Origin: Metridium senile
Taxonomy: Eukaryota; Cnidaria; Anthozoa; Actiniaria; Metridiidae
Direction of reading: 5' to 3'
NCBI GenBank assembly: GCA_949775045.1
Contig: OX459103.1
Coordinates: 6,319,541 to 6,383,540, forward strand
DNA: 64,000 bases
Shown here piece after piece: positions 1-12,192 of this stretch. The notes beneath the pieces are model-generated. The model was not told where the DNA came from and did no database searches. It saw nothing but the letters and a program-made list of their open reading frames with translations. Both the position numbers and the translations under genes were made by a program. Position 1 is the stretch's first letter. The number at the start of each line of letters is the position of its first letter.

Positions 1-433
1 CGTATAGAGTATTATTTTAATTGAGTGGAAGATGAAACAAAATTTCAATATATGAAAAGTATAGTTTTAAAAAGTATTGTTTACAAAGGCAGATATGTCG
101 ACTTAGTTGAATATAAACTGAATTTATACAAGATATACAAAAACGACCACAATGATAATAATAATAATTTTTGTAATTCAATATCCCCAAAAGTACTTAA
201 AGTACGTCAATTAGTTCCGGTTCTAAGAATAGTATTCTCTTATTTTTCATGACCGTTTCAGAGCGTTTTTGATGATTATTATGTACCGGATATGAATATC
301 GCATAGTACATAAATAGTTTGGCCAAAGGGTGACGTCACAGCTGTCTGCGAAACATTGCTCTCTTATAATAACCATCGGTATATTATAATGTACATCGAC
401 ATGGTCATTTTTATGGTCTTTATTCGGTTTTAT
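1..433. other. AT-rich, no gene seen
   Basis: Short open frames only, with no splice-supported coding or recognisable repeat. Confidence 0.5.
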
Positions 434-466
434 CACAATACAATACAATATCTTTATTTAATGAGG
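434..466 (-). repeat. Possible 3' tail of a retroposon
   Basis: On the minus strand it reads CCTCATTAAATAAAGATATT followed by a run of TGTATTGTATTG. This is a typical 3' terminus of non-LTR/SINE copies ending in short pentamer repeats. No upstream body was identified. Confidence 0.3.
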
Positions 467-1204
467 GAGACGCAGTAACCTTTTACAGTTTTCTAGCTTC
501 TGGCCCTCACGAGCCGCCATATTGGTTGAAACAATAGGTGGCCATTGAGGACGTACAGTGACGTATTTTTTTTATGGTTTTGCCAACCAACCATTGTTAT
601 TAGAACAAAGAAAATTAAAAAATCTATTGTTAAAATGGTTGGCAAATTAGCATCACAATAACAACACTTGTAAACACTACGCTCACCCATAGGTTATGAA
701 TCCCTTGAGTACCCTTGCCCTCGCTTTCATGCGTTTCAGAACGTTCCAAACAAAGGTTTTCGCTCTCCTTGCAACTGAATAAACATGGCCGCCGTGTGAT
801 AAAAGGACCATACATCATCGTCATCATTATCAGTTTTACAGTTAGTTTCTCCGTTTGCGCAGTAATCAGGTCTCAGCATACTATACAGGGCCCACAGTAA
901 TTGGCGTAAGCTGTTCTGGTGTCCCTGCATGCTTTCGTATGAAGGAAAGCTAATAAAATTAAATTTAAATAAGTAAATATTTGTAAGAATTTTGTTTAAA
1001 GTTAAATGATTAAAGTGTGTACTGTTGTAGTGATTAAATTATCAATTTTATAAATTGGGGTATCAAGCATCATCATCATCTTCTACAATATCGATGAGCA
1101 TGATAATCACCACTTTTATCACGATAACTATCATTATTATACATTTTACTAACTACATTGAATCTGATTGGCTGAGAGCACACGGCTAAATCTGAATAGC
1201 ATGT
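467..1204. other. AT-rich, no gene seen
   Basis: It contains an imperfect inverted pair around TGGTTGGCAAA/TTTGCCAACCA (570-650) and a short GAT-rich patch near 1070. There is no coding support. Confidence 0.4.
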
Positions 1205-1253
1205 GAACTTGACAGTGATAATTGCATTGTCTGTAGTTATCACTGTCAAGTTC
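1205..1253. repeat. 17-bp perfect inverted repeat
   Basis: GAACTTGACAGTGATAA at 1205-1221 is mirrored by its complement at 1237-1253, with a 15-base loop. It is probably the core of a small foldback element. Confidence 0.7.
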
Positions 1254-1370
1254 CCAGGCTCTCTCCGTTCTCAGGGAGTTGATGTAAAAATGGCAGCGAG
1301 ATTTGCTTGTTATTGTCTCTTTTATACCTAATTTTAATTGTACTTTTACTTTAAAAAATGTATAATAAAA

Positions 1371-1518
1371 CAATTATTGAATTCGGTTTTCGCATGATAT
1401 CGTAAATTATCAAGACTTCGAGTCAGTATTATCTGCCTCAGACAGGAGGCTTCGGCAGATAACACAGACCTCGGTCTTGATAATTTACGATATCATACTC
1501 AACCTCATCCAATAATTG
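1371..1518. mobile_element. Foldback/MITE, TGATATCGTAAATTATCAAG stem
   Basis: The stem 1395-1416 is perfectly inverted at 1474-1495. The outer ends are CAATTATTGAATTCGGTTTT and AACCTCATCCAATAATTG. A relative with the same ends (TTCGGTTTT ... AACCTCATCC) occurs at 52773-52898. Confidence 0.65.
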
Positions 1519-1655
1519 CTTATTATCATCACCCCTGTTATCATCAATTATCATTATTACCATGATCACTACCATCACCGCCATAACAACAATAAACTAT
1601 ACCAAATATGAATGGAAAACTAGCGATTAAACTAGTATAAGCTGCGTCGGTGTTT

Positions 1656-1857
1656 GATATAAACGATAGGTAATATAATGAGATTTGTAACACTGTAAAA
1701 AATGTTGACTTAACTTCACTGACGTTTCGAGCTTTAGCCCTTCGTTGGAGTATAAACAACGAAGACGAAGGGCTAAAGCTCGAAACGTCAGTAAAGTTAA
1801 GTCAACATTTTTTTTACGGTGTTACAAATTTCATTATATTGCCTATCGTTTATACCA
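1656..1857. mobile_element. Foldback element with hammerhead-like stem, full copy
   Basis: Two arms of about 90 bp (1656-1745 and 1765-1857) are near-perfect inverted copies. Both carry CGAAGGGCTAAAGCTCGAAA. A single-arm copy is at 8124-8235, and a degraded fragment is near 43385-43430. Confidence 0.75.
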
Positions 1858-1954
1858 AATATAGATATTTCGAACCGAGAATAAAGGAACAACGACGTCA
1901 ACTACCCTGGCACGCGCAAAATGGACCGTTTCATCCTTTCCTGTTACGATAATC

Positions 1955-2490
1955 CTGTATTTTAAGTTGTTTTTATTCCTGTTCGACAAAACGGTTCTTG
2001 TCCTTGCGACGCAAAGATCCGTTATCATATTAAAATCTAAAAATAAAGAATAGTGATATTAAAAAACCTTATTTTTATTCCTGTTCGACAAAAACTGTTC
2101 ACGTTCTTGCTACGCAAAGATCCGTTATCAACTTGAAATCTAAAAATAGAAAATTGCATGTGATATTAAAAAAACTGATTTTTATTCCTGTTCGACAAAA
2201 ACTGTTCCCGTTCTTGCTACGCAAAGATCCGTTATCATCTTGAAACCTTAAAATAAAGAATTGTGATATTAAAAAACATGATTTTATTCCTGTTCGACAA
2301 AAACTGTTCCCGTTCTTGCTACGCAAAAATCCGTTATCAACTTGAAATATAAAAATATAAAATAGTGATATTAAAAAACCTGATTTTTATTCCTGTTCAG
2401 CAGAAAGATCTCCGTTCTTGCTACGCAAAGATCCGTTTTCATCTTGAAATCTAAAATTATAAAGAGTAGTGATATTGTAAACATGATTTT
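1955..2490. repeat. Tandem repeat, about 106-bp unit, five copies
   Basis: Each unit carries TTTTTATTCCTGTTCGACAA, CTTGCTACGCAAAGATCCG and GTGATATTAAAAAAC. A decayed sixth copy lies near 2665-2790 after a CG-containing interruption. Confidence 0.8.
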
Positions 2491-3083
2491 TATCAAGGTG
2501 GGCGTATTAAGCTTAAGGGTTTGCGGTGGTACGGTTTCGCGGTTTTACAAATCTTGCAGTTTTTAGAAACTTTTCGTGCGATTTTGCGGTTCTTGTCGAT
2601 ATTGTCGTGCGATTGTGCGATTTTTGTCGATATTTTTGTGTGGTTTACAACCCCCCTTACTCCCCCTCTTTATTCCTGTTTAAACAGAAAGGTTCACGTT
2701 CTCATCCTACGCAACGCTTCTTTATCTAGAAATCTGAATGTAAAGAAAGGTGATAAAAAATTGCGTTCAAGACTACTCTTATATGTGTACTATTAAAACA
2801 GGAACTCTTAAATATAGGAATTGAAATTGGTTTTTAAAATTTTTATTAGTAGTAGATTATGTAATGAGGTAGATTAAGATTATAGAGATTTCAATATTCG
2901 AAAGGAAACTGTAGATCTAGCTTTAAAGTATGTAAACAAAGCAAAAGTTTCATTTTTGTGTTTTTATTAAAAAGTAACAGACAATTACTTTGGAATGATA
3001 TATTTGTTGGATCATGAGATCACAAATTAATAACCATTATTCATTCGTATATTCTTTATTAATTTGTTTATTTATCAATTATT
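2491..3083. other. No gene; GCGGTTTTGCGG-rich patch then AT-rich DNA
   Basis: 2515-2650 has repeated TTGCGGTT/GTGCGATTTT motifs similar in style to the inside of the MITE at 10173-10362. The rest is featureless. Confidence 0.4.
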
Positions 3084-3476
3084 ATATTCATTCATTCATT
3101 CATTTATTCATTCATTCAATTGAACATTGTTTTACCCATTCATTTATCCATCCATTCATCCATTCATTCATTCATTCCTTCATTTGTTCACTCATTCATT
3201 TAATCATTCATTCAGTAATCCATCCATTTATTCATCGGTTTATTCATTCATCGATTTATTTATTCATTCATTAATTCATTATTTAATTCATTGATCCATC
3301 CATCCATCCATCCATCATTCCATTCATTCATTCATTCATCCATTTATTCATTCATTTACCGATTAATTCATTTATTCATTTTTTATTGATTCATTGTTTA
3401 ATTAATTGATCCATCCATCCATCTTTCCATTCATTCATTCATTCATTCATTCATTCATTCATTCATTCATTCATTT
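3084..3476. repeat. ATTC tetranucleotide microsatellite
   Basis: Imperfect (ATTC)n with ATCC and ATTT variants over about 390 bp. Confidence 0.9.
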
Positions 3477-3481
3477 GTAGA

Positions 3482-3529
3482 TTCCATTATATATTTCCTA
3501 TTTCGAAACGGAGGAAATATATAATGGAA
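3482..3529. repeat. 18-bp perfect inverted repeat
   Basis: TTCCATTATATATTTCCT at 3482-3499 is mirrored at 3512-3529, immediately after the ATTC array. Confidence 0.75.
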
Positions 3530-5831
3530 CTGCACCACCGTGAATTCATTAATCATTATTACTTTGTGCTTTACTTATCTCGGTATTTTTAAACTTGCAA
3601 TCTGTGAGGTTCAATATACATTTGCACTTAGGAAATTAAACCCCAGTGAAAATGATCATGCAATTCATTTCTTTTACTTTACGTCGTTTACGCTAATTGT
3701 TTTCCATGTATTTTGCACTAGATCTGTCATCAACAGCCATTTAATTTGAAAAACTAACTAAAGTGCCAAATTATGATCTGTTTCTATGTCATAATATGTC
3801 ATAATATAATACTGAATTTTATGACGTCCTGATTTTGATTTGATACAATTTTGATATTTTTCAAAAATACATCAATTTCAAAACAGCTTAAGTTTGTTTT
3901 AATTTGGCAGAGGCAGAACATAAAACACTATATTGTGATAGTTATGATAATAAAATAGGATAATAATAGGAAGATCCGCCATTCATTGACAAATAAATAT
4001 TAGTTTTTAGAGTTCACAAACAATGTTAGAATACCACAAACAATCATTTTAAATCTCAATTTCAAGTTTTCGACTTCTTTCTATTGTGTGTAGCTTTGAG
4101 CAGCTTTAAAACCCGTAAAACGGAGTACTGATGTAGAGAGGAGAGCGAGAGAGCGCCACGGGCTTCCTGGGAGATCAGCTTTTTTGTAGGCTACCGACGA
4201 TAAACAATTTTTCTTTTTCTTTCTTGATGTAATGTTTTTCACACAATTTTGATGCAAGAATAATGACGTAAAAACATTATAATTACTTGAAAAATTGGTA
4301 ATAAAACTACAATAAACTGTGCATCTTCCTTTTGAAAAGAAGTGTAAACTCGAAGTCATTTATAATTGCGGCCATTTTCTTCATTAGTCGTAAATTTACA
4401 ACTCCAAGTACACAACCGCAGATTTCATTTCGTCAACAAACTTTAATACAAAAATTACATCTCAAAGACTTCAAAATGTTAAATTCATAATTCCTTTTAA
4501 CGATAGCTTACTTAATTGGTTCCCCAGAGATTGAAAATACAACTGTCAATCGAAATACGGAAATGAGATATCCACATTTGAATTCGCTATGACGTCATTA
4601 GTCAGCTTTAGTAGTGCATCGCCGCATAGGAGAGCTCTCAAATAACCCTGGGTGTTGAACAAGCTCTAACTCATGAATGAAAAACTAAAGGTTCTATCGT
4701 GAACAATAGAATTAGTGAAGAAAAAAACCGAAATTTCCAAGAAAAAGAAGGAAAAAATTGGAATTGTAAATTCAAAATTCTGTTTCACAAACGCGCCACG
4801 TACCGAGTGTGAAGAAGAAAATCTTCATGAAAATGGTTCACCAACCTGTAAGGTAAAAGATTGCTTTGATTTTAAAAATGATTTTATTTATTTACATATG
4901 TACGTAAGAACAAAGTGAAATCTTTTATTAAAGAGAAAATTCAATTTGTGTAGGTTTTCAAGAGAAATTTCAATGCGTGAGTCGATGATTATTTTTCCCT
5001 TCAAAACAAAAACAAATGTTCGCTATTTCCTGTATGTGAAATGAAATATTGGCAATAAACATGGCGAATTTTTAATTTTGAAAAACTTATAATGTCGAAG
5101 AAATATGTCAAAAGCGTAATGTTTTTGTGATAAAATGATCATTCAAAATCAAAACAAATTTATATTACTTCCCGTAAAGGAAAGGAAATATGGGCTATAA
5201 ACTTTGCGCACCGAGAATAGTAATTATATTTGGAGATTTTTATCGCTGGCTTTATATACATTAAGATCAAAAATAATATCTAGTTTTGAATTCTTTATAA
5301 ACAAATGTGTTTTGTGTTTTGAGAAAATCGTGTTTGTAATCTATAAAACCGCGTATAAAATAGAGTTACATTGACACTTCGAACTTTATGTTCATTGTCT
5401 TTTGCTTTTTATTATTCTGTTTTCAGTGTTACTGATATTTCGAACTTTATGGTTCATATTGTCTGTTTTTTAAGATTCTATTTTCATTTTGTGTGGTTTT
5501 GGTTGTTTTTGTGCAATTTTAAAAGTAACTATATATTTGCATGCGTATTATTGAAACACCTTTACAAACATCGTACTTGTTTTCACGTCTTTAATATCTG
5601 TAATTATTTTAGTTAATGACGCTAGAATTGCTTAAAGAGGAACGGATCAGGGAGGAGGGCAACTACGGTTCAAAAGATCTCAAAATAGAGTGGGAGACTA
5701 AGAGAAATCGCTGGGGAAGGAAGAAGAATTGGGTAAAGAAATTTGGGTGCAAAATACTATAGGAAAATAGGAATACTTGAATGTATGTTACTCTTCCAAA
5801 CTTAATAGTGCAATACTAGAGAAAATTGTTG
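3530..5831. other. 2.3 kb AT-rich, no gene supported
   Basis: Short open frames lack splice or compositional support. TGACGTCA-like motifs occur near 4590. Confidence 0.5.
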
Positions 5832-5893
5832 CGATAATCCTTCGATAATCTATCGATAATCCATCGATAATGCATCGATAATCTATCGATAAA
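5832..5893. repeat. Clustered ATCGATAAT repeats
   Basis: Five near-copies of the 10-bp unit, several containing TATCGATA. The motif matches the DRE bound by DREF in insects. Relevance here is unknown, and no gene start was recognised just downstream. Confidence 0.6.
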
Positions 5894-6010
5894 ACCGATA
5901 AACGCCGACATAATGGCGGCCACGATCGAGATTGATGATGTAAACAGAGAGTAACGCGTACAATGTGAGATTATATAAACAATCTAACGCGTGTATACAG
6001 TAGAAGAATT

Positions 6011-6124
6011 TCATGGCAGCCATGTTTGTGGTCAAAACAATGGAGCTTTTCTCTCAAGGGAACTGAAATTCTTTGCCATTCAAAGACTTTCTTTTGTACT
6101 TGCTCACAAACATGGCGGCCATGA
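6011..6124. repeat. Inverted repeat with ATGGCGGCCATG ends
   Basis: TCATGGCAGCCATGTTTGTG at 6011-6030 is mirrored with one mismatch (CACAAACATGGCGGCCATGA) at 6105-6124. It is a probable small foldback element. Confidence 0.6.
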
Positions 6125-7014
6125 TAACCCTCTATAGCGCTGCGCATAGGATCAGTCATTTAGTAATAATAATTAATAGTTTTATTCTTAGCGCACCGCA
6201 TATAATCTCAATGCTCTTACATTAACTGAGGCAAATAACTGAGGCAGTAAGAATAAGGAGAGAAGGAAGAAGCGCTATGAACACCAAGAGGGAGCGGAAC
6301 ACTGTTTTATTACCGCGTGCGAATATTAAACTACCATAATTGTAATCTTACATGATAGCCACCTATGTAAGCGCGCGCTTTTTAATAGAGTGCGCGCGAG
6401 TAGTTTGAAAATCGTAGAATAAACTAAGTTAAACGTACGAGCTGTAAACAATGGTCTACAAGACGAAACTAGTTTTCCTTATAAATAAATTTCTTGGCTT
6501 TAAGTGTGTAAAATACTGAATTCTTGGGTTTATTTCCCTTCTACATAAGGAAATTTACAAAGTCTTTGGAAGTCCGAACTAGAGATATATCAAGCTACAA
6601 ATAGCTAAAATTACAATTAATATGGAAAATACAATAAATGAATAGGAAAATGATTAGAAGACCAATGATAGGAATTGTAATTCTAGTAAATAATAATTCA
6701 GTATTTATTATACATTTTGTTCCTTTGTAAAAAAGACAGCTAAATATTATAGATGGAAATTGAGAATAACTAGTGTATTTAGATATACGTTTTTTTCAAT
6801 CAGTTTTTAGAGTATCGTTTATAATAACAAATAAATCAAAGAGAGAGTGTGAGAGAGAAAGCTAACACTGGACAAATTTCCAAGAAAATGTTTTTACGGT
6901 CAATGATGTTTATTTTCAAAGTTTCTTTTGCAAAAACATATGCTGTATCTACAGCAAGTGTGGATATGAGCTGTCTCCTCAATTAATAGCTAGGAAATGA
7001 TGCGTTAAAATTAA
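6125..7014. other. No gene seen
   Basis: AT-rich, with a GCGCGCGC patch near 6370-6400 and no coding signature. Confidence 0.45.
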
Positions 7015-7270
7015 AAAAATCTTTTTTTTTTATTTAATTGTATTGCTTGAATGAGTTTTCCCCAATTAGAATGATATGTCAGGCTAAACGATTTAGGACA
7101 TGTACATGTCAAAAAAGCGATTTTTTTTTCATTTAATTTTATTACTCGAATGAGTGGCCTCCCCAATAATGATGATATGCCAGGCTAAACGATTCAGGGA
7201 TGAGTTGAAAAGGTGATTTCTTTTGTCATTTAATTTTATTGCTCGAATGAGTGGTCTCATAACTTGTTAG
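7015..7270. repeat. Tandem repeat, three diverged copies
   Basis: Units share ATTTAATTTTATT, CGAATGAGTGG, GATATGYCAGGCTAAACGAT and a T-rich run. Confidence 0.6.
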
Positions 7271-7304
7271 TATCCTCCAAGTACTCATTTCAAAGTGTTT
7301 CTTT

Positions 7305-7712
7305 TTATGACACTCTTTTTACGATAATCTTTTTGTGATACTCTTTTTATGATGTTCTTTTTATGATGCTCTTTTTATGCATGGCGCTCTTTTTCATGGC
7401 GCTCTTTTTTATGGCGCTCTTTTTAATGGCACTCTTTTTAATGGTGCTCTTTTTAATGGTGCTCTTTTTACGATACTCTTTTAATTTTTATGGCGCTCTT
7501 TTTTATGGAGCTCTTTTTAATGGCGCTCTTTTTAATGGTGCTCTTTTTAATGGCGCTCTATTTAATGGTGCTCTTTTTATGACGCTCTTTTTACGATACT
7601 CTTTTTATGGTGCTCTTTTTTATGGCACTCTTTTTTATGGCACTCTTCAGTTTTAATGGCGCTCTTTTTTATGACGCTCTTTTTATGACTCTTTTTTTTT
7701 TGCTCTTTTTGC
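7305..7712. repeat. Minisatellite of TTTTTATGGCGCTC units
   Basis: About 25 variable 14-18-bp units (CTCTTTTTAATGGCG and similar). The long open frame here is a by-product of the repeat. Confidence 0.85.
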
Positions 7713-7932
7713 AACAAAAGAAAACATAAAAAAATCTAAATAACAAAAAAGCTTTAATTTCAACGTATCCTATTTTGTTTGCCCAGTAAAAACAGTATTC
7801 TTCGAACACAAATTGAAATCGCCAATTAATGCGGTAACCTTAACTCTCGCCGGATGCTTGGACAACGTTAAGTAGCTGTTAATAGCCTAAAAGACGTATT
7901 CATTGATGTGTTTTGTACATTAAGAATTGTGT

Positions 7933-8046
7933 TAAGTATTTTATTGAACTGTAGTATGATCGAGAAACTATTAGTACTTTTCTTTGAATCCGATGCAAAA
8001 AAAAATACTAAATGTTTTTCGATCTTACTACAGTAGTTTAATACTT
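7933..8046. repeat. Inverted repeat, arms about 34 bp
   Basis: TAAGTATTTTATTGAACTGT... at 7933-7967 is the near-complement of 8014-8046. It is a foldback remnant. Confidence 0.65.
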
Positions 8047-8123
8047 TATAGTAAAATAATAATAATAATTCGATAATTTCCTAAAAGTAGTATTCACTGA
8101 TGTTTGCTGTACATTAAGAATAG

Positions 8124-8235
8124 GCTGCGTCGGTGTTTGATATAAACGATAGGTAATATAATGAAATTTGTAACACCGTAAAAAATGTTGACTTAACTTT
8201 ACTGACGTTTCGAGCTTTAGCCTTTCGTCGGAGTA
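8124..8235. mobile_element. Single-arm copy of the 1656-1857 foldback
   Basis: It begins GCTGCGTCGGTGTTTGATAT and ends in CTTTAGCCTTTCGTCGGAG. It is nearly identical to the left arm of the 1.7-kb copy. Confidence 0.8.
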
Positions 8236-8324
8236 AAAAAGCAATAATAATAATTCGATAATTTATAAAATAACGAGTTAAAGTAGAAATTTACCGAACT
8301 CGCTTCACTAGTACTGACACAATA

Positions 8325-8402
8325 GATTCCAGTCGAGGCTAGAGTAGACAAAATACAGTGAATGTATTGATTCATCCACTCCAGCCTCGACATGAACCAA
8401 TT
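8325..8402. mobile_element. Partial foldback with GTCGAGGCT stem
   Basis: CCAGTCGAGGCTAGAG and CTCCAGCCTCGACATGAACC are inverted around a 30-base loop. They are related to elements at 18913-19035 and 32840-32960. Confidence 0.45.
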
Positions 8403-8439
8403 GTTACCAGTTATGCGCATTCGGGAAAAGTCTATCGAA

Positions 8440-9115
8440 CACCCCATATTATCATTATTCTTATTCTTATGATTATTATTTTAAATTATCACCGAATATC
8501 ATGAATATAGTCATGCTTATCAATTTTAAATTGTTGACATTTTTCTTTTTTCTCATTTGAAAAAAGCAAATTGTTTATTGAACGATCCGGCGATAGGTCT
8601 AACGTCTGTGTCATCATTATTACTATTATGATTATTGTTTTAAAATATCAACCAATATCATGAATATAGTCATACCCCTATTACTTATCAATTCTAAAAT
8701 TGTTGACAGAGATCTCATTTGAAAATAGCAAATTGCTCATTGAACGATTGATAGGTCTAAAATCTGTGTCATCATTATTATTGTTATTATGATTATTATT
8801 TTTAAATATCAACCAATATCATGGATATAGTCATACCCCTATTACTTATCAATTCTAAAATTGTTGACAGAGATCTCATTTGAAAATAGCAAATTGCTCA
8901 TCGAACGATTGATAGGTCTAAAATCTGTGCCATCATCATTATTATTATTATTATTATGATTATGATTATTGTTTTAAAATATCAACCAATATCATGAATA
9001 TAGTCATACCCCTATTACTTATCAATTCTAAAATTGTTGACAGAGATCTCATTTGAAAATAGCAAATTGCTCATCGAACGATCGATAGGTCCAAAATATG
9101 TGTAAACAACACATC
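8440..9115. repeat. Four tandem copies of an about 160-bp unit
   Basis: Each copy contains CAACCAATATCATGAATATA, TTACTTATCAATTCTAAAAT, GACAGAGATCTCATTTG and ATTGATAGGTCTAAAATCTG, separated by ATT microsatellite. Confidence 0.85.
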
Positions 9116-9189
9116 CAGACGTCATAAAACCCATTTACTTTGTCTTTCTGCTACTAAAACACGTCCTATTTATTGTACGATGTGCGCCG

Positions 9190-9835
9190 GTTAAACGATT
9201 GACGCAACTATCTCCGTCATGCTGGTTCGATTGATAATAGGAGTATGGTAGCTTTAAAGCACGATTTTAATGAAATGGTTATGACATTTAAGTGAAGTAG
9301 ACCGCTTTTGAGTTATTACGGAAACAATTAAAGTAGCAATATAGTAACGTATTTTCTGCTTTCATATAACCATAATGTCTTCTCTTTTTAGAGGGAATAT
9401 ATAGTAATTCAAATTTGTATTTTATTTTATTTGTATTTTATCTTATTATTGATTTGAATCCCCAAAAACGGAAGGCACTATGGTAACTTGTGAAAGTAGA
9501 GAATAGTAGGATTTTATATTGATGATGATATACTGACGCAAATATCCCTGCCATATATTGGTACGATTGATAATGGGAAAATCAAAGCTTTAAAGCACGA
9601 TTTAAATGACATAGCTTTTATTAATTCATGGAGACAGCCTCTGTGTTTGTACGGAGACAATTACAGTAAGTTAAGAAGTATTTTAATGAGGATAGTGTAA
9701 TACGGACGCAATTTAATATCTCATAATGCGGGTACGATTGATAATGGGAAAATCATGATTTAAATGACACAATTCGGCCTATTATTAATTCACGTAGTCG
9801 ACCGCGTCTGTGCTTTTACGGAGACAATTAGAATA
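9190..9835. repeat. Three diverged copies of a 130-190-bp unit
   Basis: Shared blocks are GGTACGATTGATAATGGG, AGCTTTAAAGCACGATTT, ACGGAGACAATTA and TACTGACGCAA. Confidence 0.65.
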
Positions 9836-9839
9836 CCTA

Positions 9840-10166
9840 TAATGATGATGATGATGATGATAATAGAAGCTAGTGGTGATTATTATGGTTCAGTGTAATG
9901 ATGGATTACATCAATGGTGATTCTGGTGATACTCGATAGTAATAATGCTAGTGTTGATGATGATGATCTAACTGATGATGATGATGATGATAGAAGCCAG
10001 TGATACTGCTGCCTTATGGTTATTATGATGGATTATATGAATGATGATTGTGATGATAACAATAGTAATAATCGGTGGTGATGATGATGATCTAACTGAT
10101 GATGATTATAGAAGCCAGTGATACAGATGATTATTATGGTTATAATAATGGTTTGTGTCAACTGTG
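9840..10166. repeat. GAT-rich microsatellite with higher-order copies
   Basis: GATGAT runs alternate with GAAGCCAGTGATAC and TTATTATGGTT blocks, giving two or three copies of an about 110-bp unit. Confidence 0.7.
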
Positions 10167-10172
10167 ATTGTG

Positions 10173-10362
10173 GGGGGCCTATTATAAGGGTTCGTCATAC
10201 CGCAAAACCGCTATTTGTCGTCATGGTTTTCCGTTAACCGCCGCAAAAAATCGCGAAAAACCGCAACCAAAAAAAAAACCGCCACAAAAATTGCAACAAT
10301 TCCGAAAACCGACCTCTAAAATTGGCAAAAACCGTCAAACCGCCAACCTATAATAGGCCCCC
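10173..10362. mobile_element. 190-bp MITE, GGGGGCCTATTATA ends
   Basis: Terminal inverted repeats GGGGGCCTATTATA/TATAATAGGCCCCC flank CGCAAAAACCGC-rich interior. ATTGTG is duplicated at 10167-10172 and 10363-10368, a probable 6-bp target-site duplication. Confidence 0.75.
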
Positions 10363-11169
10363 ATTGTGGTTGTAATAATAGTGGTAATGATAATGACAAT
10401 CATGGTACGAGGATGGTTTATATAACTCATAATCACTTGATTTCTCCACACACCAAGACTATAAAAATACTCTTTTATACACTACTTCTATATTACAAAA
10501 AAAACAAACAAGATATCCAATGCAAACATTGCGTCAACTTCGCGTCCATTAGACTCACTAAACAGTCACGTACAGGACTGCAAAAAAGTTCCTACGTTTT
10601 CCTAGAAAATCCAAGGAAACAGTCAATATTGAATAATTAAGGGAAGACGTGCTGAAATTTATTGTCCGCGCGCGCTTAAACATGGTTCCAATATAATCGC
10701 TACGATCGCCGCAAATCATATTTGATTATCAGGATATTGCTCAGAGTTCTTTGTGATTAAACAAAATCGACACTGATTTTCTAAGTTTAGATATATTTCG
10801 TCAAATTTAAGCTTTAACCTCAAGTCAACAGTGATATTTTTATTATTTCACAAAAACGAAACGCACACTTCACATCGATACATGTATGAGCTAAAGATGC
10901 AATTTTTCAAATAAATAGATAAATAATTATTTTCAAGCTTTTAAAAATAAGATGAAAAGACATATTTTTGCCCATGAAATTTTATTTTATTTTATTGGTT
11001 TTTGTTTGAAAAATTATTTAAATTGTCAGCCATCTTTTTTTCGATTTTGTTTTCGTAAATATTATGCTATATTTTATTCTAGACACACCAACGCATTCAA
11101 TCCTCTAATTTCACGGCTTAAAATACAACGGGAATTAAAAAAACATCCTCTATATCTTTAACAACCTTG

Positions 11170-11475
11170 GGGGTAGAAATCCCTTATTGCCCCCTTTAAA
11201 CCGACTCAAGGGATTGACGTCATTAAACGTCATTAGTCATTTATGAGTGTTCTTGTATTAAAGTATCGGTTTAAAGATGAATATGCAGGAATGAATTATT
11301 AATTTAGTGTATATTTATTATCCCTCATTGCCTCTTTGAAGATTCAAGGAATTTACGTCATTGAACTTTATGACGTCATCAGTCCATAACACTTATAAAT
11401 GTTTATGAGTGTTGTAAGTATCGGTTTAAAGATGAAAATAAAGGAATCAATAATAAATTTAGTGCATATATATAT
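11170..11475. repeat. Tandem duplication of about 155 bp
   Basis: Two copies with TACGTCATT/GACGTCATT, TTATGAGTGTT, AAGTATCGGTTTAAAGATGA and TTTAGTG blocks. Confidence 0.7.
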
Positions 11476-11674
11476 GCCTGTTCCATAATAATAGAGTTTT
11501 ATAAGACGGGAAAAAATTGTAGGTGATTCCAAGACTGCAAGGAATTATGGGTATACACCTATTTAGAGAAAGATTGTTAAGGTCGATAGATTATTCACTG
11601 ACTGAAACGAATTTTGATCTCATCAAAATCATCATCATCATCATCATCATCGTTACAGTATATATAATCTCCTT

Positions 11675-12030
11675 CACCATCACTACCACTATCATCTTAA
11701 TCGTGATTTTAAATCTTTATCATCATCACTATAATCATTTATTATTTTGATATATCTATTATTCGCTCTTCCGTGCATTGCGTGACATCAGTTATGACGT
11801 ACTAAGTACAACAGTCACACAAGCACAAGCCTCATTGTGTGACTACGATCTAGAGTGCTACCACTATCATTTTAATCATCATTTTAAATCTTTATCATCA
11901 TCACTATAATTATTTTTTTTCTTTTCTACTATTCGCTCGGCTTTCGTGCATTGCGTGACATCAGTTATGACGTACTAAGTACAACAGTCACACAAGCACA
12001 GGCCTCATTGTGTGACTACGTTCTAGAGTG
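11675..12030. repeat. Tandem duplication of about 173 bp
   Basis: Both copies contain CGTGCATTGCGTGACATCAG, TACTAAGTACAACAGTCAC and CCTCATTGTGTGACTACG, almost unchanged, so the duplication is recent. Confidence 0.9.
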
Positions 12031-12192
12031 TTACATATTGTTGAGATACAAACGGTTGCCTAGAGTTTTAAAATGATTCACCTTGAACCTTTACAGTATT
12101 TATGGACACTAGTGAATGAACTAGTTAAGGCCTTTCTCGGGCCCTAAAGTCGCCGTTATTTATATGGTGTTTTAAGGCGATGTTTAAAGACT

